DNA of 64,000 nucleotides from Amycolatopsis nigrescens CSC17Ta-90 (GCF_000384315.1 NZ_ARVW01000001.1:3534157-3598156); one strand, 5' to 3'. Shown: positions 48,220-56,308, counted from the first letter of the stretch. A program made the numbers and translations. Notes: generated from the letters alone by a model not told the origin.

Positions 48220-49113
48220 GTGAGAACACCAAGATGCATGCCGGACATCACCGGACCATTCCTCGGCAGCCATGCCCTGTCCGAGGGCTGGCTGACCGCG
48301 AAGCAGCTCCGCTCACCCGCACTGGGACGACTGTTTCGCGGCGTGTACGTACCGGCCAAGATGCCGGTCACCCACGAGCTGCGTTGTCAGGCAGCCGCCT
48401 TGATCGCGCCAGGTCCGGCGGTGCTCACCGGCTGCTCGGCGGTCACGGTGCGCGGCCTGCCGCTTGCCGACGCCAGAGACCCGGTCGAATTTCTGGTTCC
48501 CGACCTGGCGAAGTTCGTCGCGCAGCCCGGCCTCGACATCAAACGCACCGATCTGGCCAAGGCCGAGTTCGAGGATTGGGAACCGGTACGGCTGGCCACC
48601 CCGTTGCGTGCGACTCTGGACATCCTGACCAGCACCAGGCTGCGGAAGTCGCTGATGCGCACGGTGGCGTTGCTGGATTCGCTGCTCCGCGCCGAGTTCG
48701 TCGAACGCGCGGCGCTGCGGACCTTTCTCGAGCACAGGCATGACCACGGCGTGGTCCGCGCTCGCCGGGCGCTGGAGCTCGCCGACCCGCGTGCCGAGTC
48801 GATCCCCGAATCGGAGTTGCGTGTCCTGCTGAAACTGAACGGGTTCGACTTCGTGCCGCAACTCGATGTGGTCGTGCACGGCCAGTTCCTGGCCAGGCTC
48901 GACCTGGCTGTCGAGGAGTGCCGGCTCGCGGTCGAGTACGACGGTCAATGGCATCAGGAAGCCGCGCAGACGGAACGGGACATCGAGCGCCGGAGGCGTT
49001 TGGCGGCGGCGGGCTGGGAGGTCATCGTCGTGACCAAGGAGTGGCTGTACGGCGCTCCGCTCGACCTGGTCGACACCGTCCGCCTGGCACTGGCCCGCCG
49101 TACCGGCAAATAG
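48220..49113 (+). CDS. AbiEi-like / DUF559 nuclease-fold protein
   Basis: A 297-residue protein. Residues about 15-110 resemble the winged-helix antitoxin-like domain common in these actinobacterial proteins (G-W-L-T-A-K-Q-L-R-S, F-R-G-V-Y-V, L-T-G-C-S-A-V-T-V-R-G-L-P-L). The C-terminal 100 residues are a DUF559/Vsr-like PD-(D/E)XK fold: P-E-S-E-L-R-V-L-L near 192, R-L-D-L-A-V-E-E near 228, and V-E-Y-D-G-Q-W-H near 241-248, with R-R-R-R-L-A-A-A-G-W-E-V-I-V after it. Cleavage activity is not established for such proteins. The stop codon TAG lies inside family C copy 2. Starts further downstream (ATG 48235) are possible. Confidence 0.78.
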   Translation: MRTPRCMPDITGPFLGSHALSEGWLTAKQLRSPALGRLFRGVYVPAKMPVTHELRCQAAALIAPGPAVLTGCSAVTVRGLPLADARDPVEFLVPDLAKFVAQPGLDIKRTDLAKAEFEDWEPVRLATPLRATLDILTSTRLRKSLMRTVALLDSLLRAEFVERAALRTFLEHRHDHGVVRARRALELADPRAESIPESELRVLLKLNGFDFVPQLDVVVHGQFLARLDLAVEECRLAVEYDGQWHQEAAQTERDIERRRRLAAAGWEVIVVTKEWLYGAPLDLVDTVRLALARRTGK

Positions 49114-49160
49114 CCGACTTTTTGCCCTTTCGATCGAGGGCGAAAAGCCGGCTATTTGCC
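49105..49160. terminator. Palindromic repeat, family C, copy 2
   Basis: GGCAAATAGCCGACTTTTTG... (49105-49127) pairs with 49138-49160 over 23 bp, one G-U type and one true mismatch, 10-nt loop. It contains the DUF559 stop (49111-49113) and ends 5 bp before the stop of the convergent response regulator. Confidence 0.85.
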
Positions 49161-49165
49161 TTGGG

Positions 49166-49822
49166 TCAGCCGGTGCCGGGGCGGGTGAGGCCGGTTTCGT
49201 AGGCGAGCACCACAGCCTGCACCCGGTCTCGCAGCTCCAGCTTCGACAGGATGCGCCCCACGTGCGTTTTCACCGTGGCTTCGGACAGGAACAGCGCCTC
49301 CGCGATCTCGATGTTCGACAGGCCCTTCGCGATCAGCACCAGCACCTCGCGCTCCCGGTCGGTGAGCACGTTCAGCACCGCCGCGTCGCGCAGCGGCTGC
49401 CCGCCGGTGCCGACGAACCGGTCCAGCAGCCGCCGGGTCACCGACGGCGAAACCACCGCCTCGCCACTGGCCACCGCGCGCAACGCGGACACCAGGTGCG
49501 ACGGCGGGGTGTCCTTGAGCAGGAAGCCGCTGGCCCCGCCGCGCAGCGCCGCGTAGACGTACTCGTCCAGGTCGAAGGTGGTCATCACGAGCACCCTCGC
49601 GGTACCCGCGGCGACGATCCGTTTCGTCGCCTCCACCCCGTCCAGCACCGGCATCCGGACATCCATCAGCACCACGTCCGGTCGCAGCTTCTCGGCCAGC
49701 CGGATCGCTTCGGCGCCGTCCCCGGCCTCCCCGGTGACCTCGATGTCCTCCTGCGCGCCGAGCACCATGCGCAGCCCGCCCCGCATCAGCTCCTGGTCGT
49801 CCACGACCACTACGGAAATCAT
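49166..49822 (-). CDS. NarL/LuxR-type response regulator
   Basis: A 218-residue regulator: D8-D9, phosphoacceptor D54 (V-L-M-D-V-R-M-P), T-T-F near 85, K107 (F-L-L-K-D-T), and LuxR helix-turn-helix at about 152-212 (LTDREREVLVLIAKGLSNIE, L-S-E-A-T-V-K-T-H-V-G). It is downstream of a cognate kinase with a 60-bp gap. A perfect 20-bp duplication of its start region lies in that gap and creates a short upstream frame that overlaps its ATG. Confidence 0.95.
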   Translation of the reverse strand: MISVVVVDDQELMRGGLRMVLGAQEDIEVTGEAGDGAEAIRLAEKLRPDVVLMDVRMPVLDGVEATKRIVAAGTARVLVMTTFDLDEYVYAALRGGASGFLLKDTPPSHLVSALRAVASGEAVVSPSVTRRLLDRFVGTGGQPLRDAAVLNVLTDREREVLVLIAKGLSNIEIAEALFLSEATVKTHVGRILSKLELRDRVQAVVLAYETGLTRPGTG

Positions 49823-49870
49823 GCCGCCTCCGCGGGAGTGAGTACGTCGGCGGAAATCATGCCGCCTCCG
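49813..49870 (-). repeat. 20-bp direct repeat duplicating the response regulator start region
   Basis: CGGAAATCATGCCGCCTCCG occurs at 49813-49832 and 49851-49870, 38 bp apart. Each copy contains a GGAGGC ribosome-binding site and an ATG-ATT-TCC start on the minus strand. Confidence 0.9.
49819..49860 (-). CDS. Possible 13-codon upstream frame overlapping the response regulator start
   Basis: The upstream copy of the duplicated start opens MISADVLTPAEAA and ends in TGA that overlaps the regulator ATG (ATGA). It has the same ribosome-binding site as the real gene. It may be a by-product of the duplication, but it would couple translation of the regulator to ribosomes leaving this frame. Confidence 0.35.
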   Translation of the reverse strand: MISADVLTPAEAA

Positions 49871-49882
49871 TGAGGTAAGGAA

Positions 49883-51079
49883 TCATCGCGCCAACCTAAC
49901 CGGCAGGGTCGCGTGCACCCGCCAGCCGCCGCCGGGCTGCGGGCCCACCTCCAGCTCGCCGCCGAAGACGTGCGCCCGTTCCCGCATGCCGATCAGCCCG
50001 TTGCCGCCGGGCAGCGGACCCGCCACCGCCGGCGGCACCAGCTGCCGCGCCCGCCCGGCGCCGTCGTCGCACACCTCGACCTCCACCACGTCGTCGTCCT
50101 GGCGCACCCGCACCTCGGCCCTTGCCCCCGGCCCGGCGTGCTTGAGCGTGTTGGTCAGCGCCTCCTGCACGATCCGGTACACCCCGAGCGAAACCCCGGC
50201 CGGCAGCCCGGTCAGCTCGCCGGTCAGCTCCAACCGCACCGGCACCCCCGCGGTGCGCACCCGCTCGGCCAGCTCGCCGAGCGCCTCGGTGTCCGGCTGC
50301 GGCACCCGCGGCTCGCCGTCGGAATCCTCGTTGCGCAGCACGTCCAGCAGCCGCCGCAGGTCACCGAGCGCTTCCCGACCGGTCTCCGAGATGGTCTGCA
50401 CGGCGCGTTCGGCCAGCGCCGGGTTGGACTTGATCGCGTAGGACGCGCCGTCGGCCTGCACCACCATCACGCTCACCGCGTGCGCGACCACGTCGTGCAG
50501 CTCGCGGGCGATCCGACTGCGCTCCTCGCCGACCGCGATCCTGGTCGCCTGGTCGCGCTCGGTCTCCAGCAGGTGCAGCCTGGCCTCCACCTCGACGTGG
50601 TAGGCGCGCCGGGCGCCGACGAACTCGCCGAGCACCCAGGCCAGCGCCAGCGACAGCGCGGTCATCAGCGCGATGACCACGACGTCATCTTCCATCGGGG
50701 GCAGCGTGAACTGGCCGGCGGTCACCAGTACCAGCGCGACGAGGTAGATCGCCGCCTGTCGCCGCCTGGCGTAGACGACCACGGTGTACAGCGCGATCGC
50801 ACCGGTCATCAGGCTGGCCGCGCCGAGTTGCAGCACGCTGTGCGGTACGCCGATGACCAGCACCGCGTAGGCCATCTGCAGCGGGTACTTGCGCCGGACC
50901 ACCAGCGGCAGCACGATCGCCAGGTCCAGCGGCACGGTGATGTACCAGGGCGGCATCCGCTGGCCGGGCACGTCCGCGTCGGCCACGAAGAGCAGCAGGT
51001 CGAAGAGCCCGAACAGCAGGGCGATCAGGCTGTCCCCGACGATCGGGTGTGCCCGCATCCACAGGCTTAGCCGTCGCAC
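49883..51079 (-). CDS. Two-component sensor histidine kinase
   Basis: A 398-residue HisKA_3 kinase with four to six helices in residues 15-150 and a short linker. Dimerisation box R-S-R-I-A-R-E-L-H-D-V-V-A-H-A-V (His near 191); N box V-Q-E-A-L-T-N-T-L-K-H-A; V-C-D-D-G-A-G and G-N-G-L-I-G-M-R-E-R complete the ATPase. The GTG at 51079 has TAGGCT 6 nt upstream, a leaderless pattern. It is divergent from the dynamin-like gene at 51227; a functional link is not evident. Confidence 0.95.
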   Translation of the reverse strand: MRRLSLWMRAHPIVGDSLIALLFGLFDLLLFVADADVPGQRMPPWYITVPLDLAIVLPLVVRRKYPLQMAYAVLVIGVPHSVLQLGAASLMTGAIALYTVVVYARRRQAAIYLVALVLVTAGQFTLPPMEDDVVVIALMTALSLALAWVLGEFVGARRAYHVEVEARLHLLETERDQATRIAVGEERSRIARELHDVVAHAVSVMVVQADGASYAIKSNPALAERAVQTISETGREALGDLRRLLDVLRNEDSDGEPRVPQPDTEALGELAERVRTAGVPVRLELTGELTGLPAGVSLGVYRIVQEALTNTLKHAGPGARAEVRVRQDDDVVEVEVCDDGAGRARQLVPPAVAGPLPGGNGLIGMRERAHVFGGELEVGPQPGGGWRVHATLPVRLAR

Positions 51080-51085
51080 CGGTTC

Positions 51086-51091
51086 AGCCTA
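51086..51091 (-). promoter_or_regulatory. Probable -10 box of the kinase at 49883-51079
   Basis: TAGGCT on the minus strand, 6 nt before the GTG at 51079. Confidence 0.5.
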
Positions 51092-51226
51092 GGTCGCGCA
51101 CCGCCGCCGCGCGTCGCCCCGCGGTAGCACCCGTGATCCGACCGCGGGATGACGCCGCGTTCCCGCCGATCCGGGACATGGCACGATTCGGGCAGCAGGT
51201 TCGGTTATCGGGAGGGGCTCGGGCTC

Positions 51227-52798
51227 GTGACGGCAGCGAATGAGCAGGGCCGTTTCGCGGGCCCGCTGTCGATGTCGGTCGCGAACCTGTGCCGCCGGCT
51301 CCAGCCGCAGGTCTCCGCGCGCACCGCGGCCGGGTTCGGTGAGGTGCTGCGCCGGCTCGGTGCGCCGCTGCAGGTCGCCGTCGCCGGGCGGATCAAGTCC
51401 GGTAAGTCCACCCTGGTCAACGCGCTGATCGGGCGCCGGGTGGCGCCGACCGACGTTGGCGAGTGCACCCGCCTGGTCACCCGGTTCCAGTACGGCACCG
51501 TGGACCGGGTCGAGGTGGTCTTCGCCGACGGCCGCAAGCAGGTGCTGCCGTTCGCCGCGGACGGCATGATCCCGGCCGAGCTTGGCGTGGACATCGCCGA
51601 GGTCTCCCATCTCGAGGCGTACCTGACCAATGCGGTGCTGCAGGACATGACCGTGATCGACACCCCCGGCCTCGGCTCGCTGGACGCCGCATCGGTGTCC
51701 AGGACCGAGCAGCTGCTGGGCGCGGCCGGCAGCGGTGACTCCGGAGACGACCCCGACGAGGACGGCACCGAGCTGGACGACACCTCGCGCAGCGCGGTGG
51801 CCGGCGCGGAGGCCGTGCTCTACGTGGTCACCCAGGGCATCCGGGCGGACGACCAGCAGGCACTGGCCGCGTTCACCGCGGCCACCGCCAGCCGCGAGGC
51901 CGGTCCGGTGAACGCGATCGCGGTGCTGAACAAGGCGGACACCATCGCGCCGGAGTCGGTGGCCGGTGCCGAGGAGACCGGCAACCCGGTGTGGACGGCG
52001 GCCACCGTGCTCGCCGAAAAGCAGGCCGCCACCCTGAAACCGCGGGTGGCCGACGTGCTGCCGGTGATCAGCCTGGTCGCCGAGTCCGCCGAGTCCGGCG
52101 GGTTCACCTCGGCCGACGCCGAGGCGCTGCGCGGACTGGCCGCGCTCGAGCCGGACGTGCTGGAGACCATGCTGCTCTCCGCGGACATCTTCACCACCTG
52201 GGAATGCGATGTCCCTTCCGGAACCAGGCTGCGGCTGCTGGAGAAACTCGACCTCTACGGCGTGCGCTGCGCGGTGGACGCGATCAGGGCGGAGCCGTCG
52301 ATCACCGCCGGCGCGCTGCGCCGCACCCTGCTCGACTCCTCCGGCCTCGCCGCCGTGCGGGCCAGGTTGAACGTGGTGTTCGCGGCACGCGCGGACGGGA
52401 TCAAAGCCGCCGCGGCGCTCGCTTCGGTGACCGCGCTGGCGCACGCTTCGGGCGATCCCGCCGAGCGGCAGCGGGTGCACGACGCGATCGAGGTGCTGCT
52501 GGCCAAGCCGGAGGCGCACCAGCTCCGGCTGCTGGAAGCGCTCACCCTGGTCGCCTCCGGGGCGGTGGACATGCCCGAAGACCTCACCGAGGAGGTGCTG
52601 CGGGTGGGCAGCAACGCCGACCTCGGCGCGCAGCTCGGCCTGCCGGGCGGCTCGCGCGAGGAGCTGGCCGCGTTCTCGCTGGAGCGGGCCGGCTGGTGGC
52701 GTTCCTTCGCGTCCTTCGGCGCGACCCCGGCGCAGAGCCGGGTGGCGCATGTGGTGCACCGCGCCTACTTCCTGATCTGGCAGCAACTCCGCGCGTGA
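51227..52798 (+). CDS. Dynamin-like GTPase, first of a pair
   Basis: A 523-residue large GTPase of the bacterial dynamin group (IniA/IniC and DynA/B relatives). G1 is G-R-I-K-S-G-K-S-T (54-62), G3 D-T-P-G-L-G (145-150), G4 N-K-A-D (235-238); an acidic insert (G-D-S-G-D-D-P-D-E-D-G-T-E-L-D-D) follows G3. The C-terminal half is helical, as in dynamin stalks, but has no clear membrane helix. GTG 51227 follows GGAGGGG by 9 nt. It forms a run with a GrpE-like gene 14 bp away and a second dynamin-like gene. Such proteins remodel membranes; partner 2 carries the membrane anchor. Confidence 0.85.
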   Translation: MTAANEQGRFAGPLSMSVANLCRRLQPQVSARTAAGFGEVLRRLGAPLQVAVAGRIKSGKSTLVNALIGRRVAPTDVGECTRLVTRFQYGTVDRVEVVFADGRKQVLPFAADGMIPAELGVDIAEVSHLEAYLTNAVLQDMTVIDTPGLGSLDAASVSRTEQLLGAAGSGDSGDDPDEDGTELDDTSRSAVAGAEAVLYVVTQGIRADDQQALAAFTAATASREAGPVNAIAVLNKADTIAPESVAGAEETGNPVWTAATVLAEKQAATLKPRVADVLPVISLVAESAESGGFTSADAEALRGLAALEPDVLETMLLSADIFTTWECDVPSGTRLRLLEKLDLYGVRCAVDAIRAEPSITAGALRRTLLDSSGLAAVRARLNVVFAARADGIKAAAALASVTALAHASGDPAERQRVHDAIEVLLAKPEAHQLRLLEALTLVASGAVDMPEDLTEEVLRVGSNADLGAQLGLPGGSREELAAFSLERAGWWRSFASFGATPAQSRVAHVVHRAYFLIWQQLRA

Positions 52799-52812
52799 AG
52801 GGGTGATAGACG

Positions 52813-53349
52813 GTGTCTTCGTGGTTCCGCAGGGAGAGCCGGGCGGGTCAGCGGAAGCTGGAGGACCTGCCGACCGGCAAGATCCCGGCCAAGGTCATCG
52901 CGGACGCCGAGGCCGAGATGGACAAGCAGCAGGACAAGCCTGCCGAGCAGCCGGAAGAGCAGGGAACCGCCGAGCGGGCCGATGCGTCGGACTCCGATGT
53001 GGACCCCGTACCAGCAGTCGTCACGCATGCCACCGGTGCCGGCCCCGGCGCGCTCGAGCAGGCGCTGGCCGACCGGCTGGCGCTGATCCACCTCTGCCTC
53101 TACGCGATGGACCGGGCGCGCAGCGGCGGCGTGGTGGAACGATTGCAGCAGGGGCTCGCCGGGATCGGGGTGACCGCGCTGCGGCCGGACGGCCAGCGGT
53201 TCGACCCGGCGCTGCACGAGGCTGGCGGTGCGGTGGTGACCGACGACGAGTCGCTGGTCGGCACCGTGGCGGAGACCGAGGTGGTCGGCTTCAGCGACCA
53301 GGACCGGCTCCTCCGCGCGCCCATCGTCACCGTCTACACCCAGCGCTGA
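52813..53349 (+). CDS. GrpE-like nucleotide exchange factor
   Basis: A 178-residue protein. After a basic start (SSWFRRESRAGQRKL) and an acidic, Gln/Glu-rich 60-residue stretch, residues about 85-178 read as the C-terminal half of GrpE: L-Q-Q-G-L-A-G-I-G-V, L-R-P-D-G-Q-R-F-D-P-A-L-H-E-A, D-E-S-L-V-G-T-V, and D-R-L-L-R-A-P-I-V-T-V-Y. The long paired helix of true GrpE is short or missing. GrpE accelerates nucleotide exchange on Hsp70; no Hsp70 gene is in the window. Its place between two dynamin-like genes is striking. Confidence 0.75.
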   Translation: MSSWFRRESRAGQRKLEDLPTGKIPAKVIADAEAEMDKQQDKPAEQPEEQGTAERADASDSDVDPVPAVVTHATGAGPGALEQALADRLALIHLCLYAMDRARSGGVVERLQQGLAGIGVTALRPDGQRFDPALHEAGGAVVTDDESLVGTVAETEVVGFSDQDRLLRAPIVTVYTQR

Positions 53350-53351
53350 CC

Positions 53352-53395
53352 TCGTGAGTGGAAAACGTTGTCCGGACAACACTTTCCACTCACGA
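53352..53395. terminator. Palindromic repeat, family A, copy 3
   Basis: TCGTGAGTGGAAAACGTTGT... (53352-53373) pairs with 53374-53395 over 22 bp with two mismatches. It starts 2 bp after the GrpE-like stop and separates it from the second dynamin-like gene. The 20 bp after it match the flank of copy 2. Confidence 0.8.
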
Positions 53396-53434
53396 CGTCT
53401 GATCTGGGGAAACCTGCGGGCGAGCGGTAGCCGT

Positions 53435-53440
53435 TAGGCT
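53435..53440 (+). promoter_or_regulatory. Probable -10 box of the second dynamin-like gene (leaderless start)
   Basis: TAGGCT ending 7 nt before the GTG at 53448, so this gene probably has its own promoter despite the tight spacing. Confidence 0.5.
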
Positions 53441-53447
53441 CAGCGCC

Positions 53448-55280
53448 GTGACCGCACCCGCCACCCTGAACCTGCCCGCACAGGTGAAGCAGGCCCGTGA
53501 GGCGCTGTTCACCCTGCTGCGCGAAACCGACCCGAAGGCGGCGAGCTGGGTCGAGGAGATCCGCCGCGCCAGGCCGCGGAAACCGTCCGTGGTGGTGGTC
53601 GGCGAGACCAACCGCGGCAAGAGCTCGCTGGTCAACGCGCTGCTCGCGACCCCGGGCCTGTCGCCGGTGGACGCGGACGTTTCCACCGCCACCTACCTGG
53701 TGTTCGAGCATGCCGAGCAGTGGGCCGCGCAGGCCTGCTACCCGGGGCAGCTGGCCCCGGTCCCGGTCCGGCTGGACGAGCTGATCCGCTGGGTGTCCGC
53801 CGCGCACGAGCTGCCCGAAGGCCAGCTCCCGCCCCGTTACGTCGAGGTCGCCGGGCCGGTGCCGCTGCTGGAGCGGGTGACCGTGGTGGACACGCCCGGC
53901 GTCGGCGGGCTGGACGCGATGCACGGCGAGCTGGCCATGGAGGCGGCCGCCAGCGCCACCGCGCTGCTGTTCGTGGTGGACGCCTCGGCCCCGTTCACCG
54001 CCGGTGAGCTGCAGTTCCTGCGCACCATGGGCGAGCGGGTGGAGACCGTGCTGTTCGCGCTGTCCAAGGTCGACCAGTTCCGCGGCTGGCGCGAGGTGCT
54101 GGAGGCGGACCGGCGGCTGCTGGCCGAGCACGCGCCGCGGTTCACCGGCGCGGTGTTCCACCCGGTGTCCGCGCGGATGTTCGAGATGGCGGCCAAGGCG
54201 CCGAACGAGCAGGCCGCCGCCATGCTGCGGGAACGATCCGGGGTCGCCGAGCTGCAGGCCGCGTTGCAGGAGGAGCTGGTCGGCAAGTCCGCGATGCTCG
54301 GTGAGGCGAACACGCTGCGGGCCCTGTCCAGCGCGCTCGGCGAGCAGCACGCCAGGCTGCAGGCGGAACGCCGCGCGTTGTCCTCCGGTGAGGCGGAGGC
54401 CGAGTCGCTGCGCGAGCGCCGGGACGCCCTCGCCGTCGAGCGCAGGTCCTCCACCCGTGGCTGGCAGGTGAAGCTGCGCGGCGAGATCCAGCGGACCAGG
54501 GTGGAGATCGGGCACGAGGGCGCCAGGCAGATGCGGGACGCGCAGGCATGGTTCCGCTCCCAGATCGACGCCGCCAAACGGGAACAGCTGCAGGACCTGC
54601 CCCGGCAAGTGGACCTGGCGCTGCAGACCATTTCGCAGCGGGCTTCCGGCGCGTTGTCCGAGCGGCTCAACCGGGTGACCGACGTGGCGCTGTCCGAGCT
54701 GTTCTCGGCGGAGGAGCTGGACGTGATCCGCGCCCAGTTCGCCAGGGCGGGCGGGCCGGCGGTGGTGCTGCGCCCGCCGGAGAAGCGCCCGCCCACCGCC
54801 GAGGACAAGCTGCTGGTGTTCATGGGCGTCTCGGGCGGGGTCGGGGCCGGCAAGCTGGTGGCAGCGCCGCTGGTCGGCGTGCTGGTCAGCCCGATCATCC
54901 TGCCCGCCACCATCGTGATCGGCCTCGGTGCCGGCTGGTGGATGGCGCGGACCCGGCGGCACGCCGCGGACAAGCAGCACCTGAAGCAGTGGCTGGTGGA
55001 GTCGATCGCGGATGCCAGGTCCACCCTGGACCAGCTGGTCGCCGAGCAGCTGATCGAGGCGGAGCAGCAGCTTTCGCTGGCGCTCGACGAAGCGCTCGGC
55101 AGGCGGATCGAAGCGATCGAAGCCGAACTGAAAGATGTCGACAAGACGATAAAAATGGGCGATCAGGAGCGGGCCAGGCAGCTGGCCGCGGTGACCCGGC
55201 GGCTCAAGGACGTCACCGAGGGTCGCGATCGGGCGGAGGCCTTCCTCGCCAAGATGCGGACGCTGCGCGACCAGCGCTGA
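53448..55280 (+). CDS. Dynamin-like GTPase with membrane hairpin, second of a pair
   Basis: A 610-residue dynamin-family protein. G1 G-E-T-N-R-G-K-S-S (52-60), G3 D-T-P-G-V-G (148-153), G4 S-K-V-D (206-209). A long helical stalk follows; residues about 460-500 are hydrophobic (VAAPLVGVLVSPIILPATIV then GLGAGWWMA), consistent with a membrane paddle or hairpin, and the last 100 residues form a charged coiled coil. Layout resembles mycobacterial IniA and Streptomyces DynA. Together with the soluble partner upstream it may form a hetero-complex that shapes or seals membrane. Confidence 0.87.
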   Translation: MTAPATLNLPAQVKQAREALFTLLRETDPKAASWVEEIRRARPRKPSVVVVGETNRGKSSLVNALLATPGLSPVDADVSTATYLVFEHAEQWAAQACYPGQLAPVPVRLDELIRWVSAAHELPEGQLPPRYVEVAGPVPLLERVTVVDTPGVGGLDAMHGELAMEAAASATALLFVVDASAPFTAGELQFLRTMGERVETVLFALSKVDQFRGWREVLEADRRLLAEHAPRFTGAVFHPVSARMFEMAAKAPNEQAAAMLRERSGVAELQAALQEELVGKSAMLGEANTLRALSSALGEQHARLQAERRALSSGEAEAESLRERRDALAVERRSSTRGWQVKLRGEIQRTRVEIGHEGARQMRDAQAWFRSQIDAAKREQLQDLPRQVDLALQTISQRASGALSERLNRVTDVALSELFSAEELDVIRAQFARAGGPAVVLRPPEKRPPTAEDKLLVFMGVSGGVGAGKLVAAPLVGVLVSPIILPATIVIGLGAGWWMARTRRHAADKQHLKQWLVESIADARSTLDQLVAEQLIEAEQQLSLALDEALGRRIEAIEAELKDVDKTIKMGDQERARQLAAVTRRLKDVTEGRDRAEAFLAKMRTLRDQR

Positions 55281-55410
55281 GCGTCGAAGATTGCCTGGAC
55301 GTGCCCGGTTGTGCGGCGGAACCGAACCGGCATACGGTGAGTCAGAGGTTTCGACTGGTTTCGACAAGATGGACCCCGGCCACGGCCGGTGACGAGATGG
55401 GGAGTCTCCT

Positions 55411-56106
55411 GTGTGGGTCGACGAAAGCGGTAGTGCCGACACAACCGACACCACCGGCGCCTCGGACCAGATGGCGATCAGCGTGGAGGGTCAGGAGTAC
55501 TCCGCCGAGGTCAACTTCGACCTCGACCAGGACGGCACCGACGAGACCGCCCGGATCGAGCACGAGGACGGCACGGTGGTCGGCTACTCCGACACCGACC
55601 ACGACGGCCGCGCGGACCAGTACCTGCACGTGGACGCGCAGGGCAACGTGCTGGAGAGCGCCCGGTTCGACGAGGCCAGCGGCCAGTGGGTGGCCACCGA
55701 TCCGGAAGGGCCTGGCGCGCCGGGCGACAGCACGGACACCAGCGGCGACGGCGGCATGACCGCCGACATGCAGGAGGGCGACGTCAACGTCGGCCCGGCC
55801 ACCGTCGACTCGGACCACGACGGCCGCAACGACACCGCCGTGGTGCAGGACGACCAGGGCAACACCCGGATGTTCACCGACGTGGACGGCGACGGCAAGG
55901 CCGACGTGCAGACCATCGTCGACCCGAGCGGCAACTCCACCACCTACAGCCACACCGGCGACGGCGAGTGGACCGAGATGCCGCCGTCGAGCGGGGTCGC
56001 GCCGGCGCCGAGCAGCGACCAGGTGTGGGGCTGGTCCAGCCAGGACACCGTGGAGGGCGTCGCCAAGATCGACTCCGCCACCGGGCAGTGGATCAGCCAG
56101 AACTAG
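55411..56106 (+). CDS. DUF6802-like protein with four calcium-binding-type loops
   Basis: A 231-residue acidic protein. D-x-D-x-D-G loops occur at 37-42 (D-L-D-Q-D-G), 61-66 (D-T-D-H-D-G), 133-138 (D-S-D-H-D-G) and 157-162 (D-V-D-G-D-G), in two pairs, resembling dockerin/EF-hand or FG-GAP-type calcium loops. A linker (95-125) separates the pairs, and a Trp-containing tail W-G-W-S-S-Q-D ends the protein. There is no signal peptide, so export would need a type VII or other route. From memory it fits DUF6802. GTG start after GGGGAG. A strong terminator follows. Confidence 0.72.
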   Translation: MWVDESGSADTTDTTGASDQMAISVEGQEYSAEVNFDLDQDGTDETARIEHEDGTVVGYSDTDHDGRADQYLHVDAQGNVLESARFDEASGQWVATDPEGPGAPGDSTDTSGDGGMTADMQEGDVNVGPATVDSDHDGRNDTAVVQDDQGNTRMFTDVDGDGKADVQTIVDPSGNSTTYSHTGDGEWTEMPPSSGVAPAPSSDQVWGWSSQDTVEGVAKIDSATGQWISQN

Positions 56107-56123
56107 CGGCTCATCGGCGACCC

Positions 56124-56153
56124 AAAGCCCGGCACTTCGGTGCCGGGCTTTTT
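56124..56153 (+). terminator. Intrinsic terminator with TTCG tetraloop
   Basis: AAAGCCCGGCAC (56124-56135), TTCG, then the complement (56140-56151) and a short T-run. Classic rho-independent form after the DUF6802-like gene. Confidence 0.95.
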
Positions 56154-56308
56154 GCGCTGCCGGACGGCGCTGAACCGCAGGTGAACGCCCCTTTTCCGGC
56201 AATCCGCCCTAGTTGTTCAGGCTAAGCATTCGGCGCTGGCTGCACCGATGGGGTGACCAAGGTCAAAACCGCTGCTCCGAACGGGGAGGAAAGTCTTTCG
56301 TTCTGGCG

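Noticed and set aside
53334-55454. A 706-codon frame opposite the second dynamin-like gene
   Set aside because: Shadow of a gene with clear GTPase motifs on the plus strand; its end merely translates the family A palindrome.
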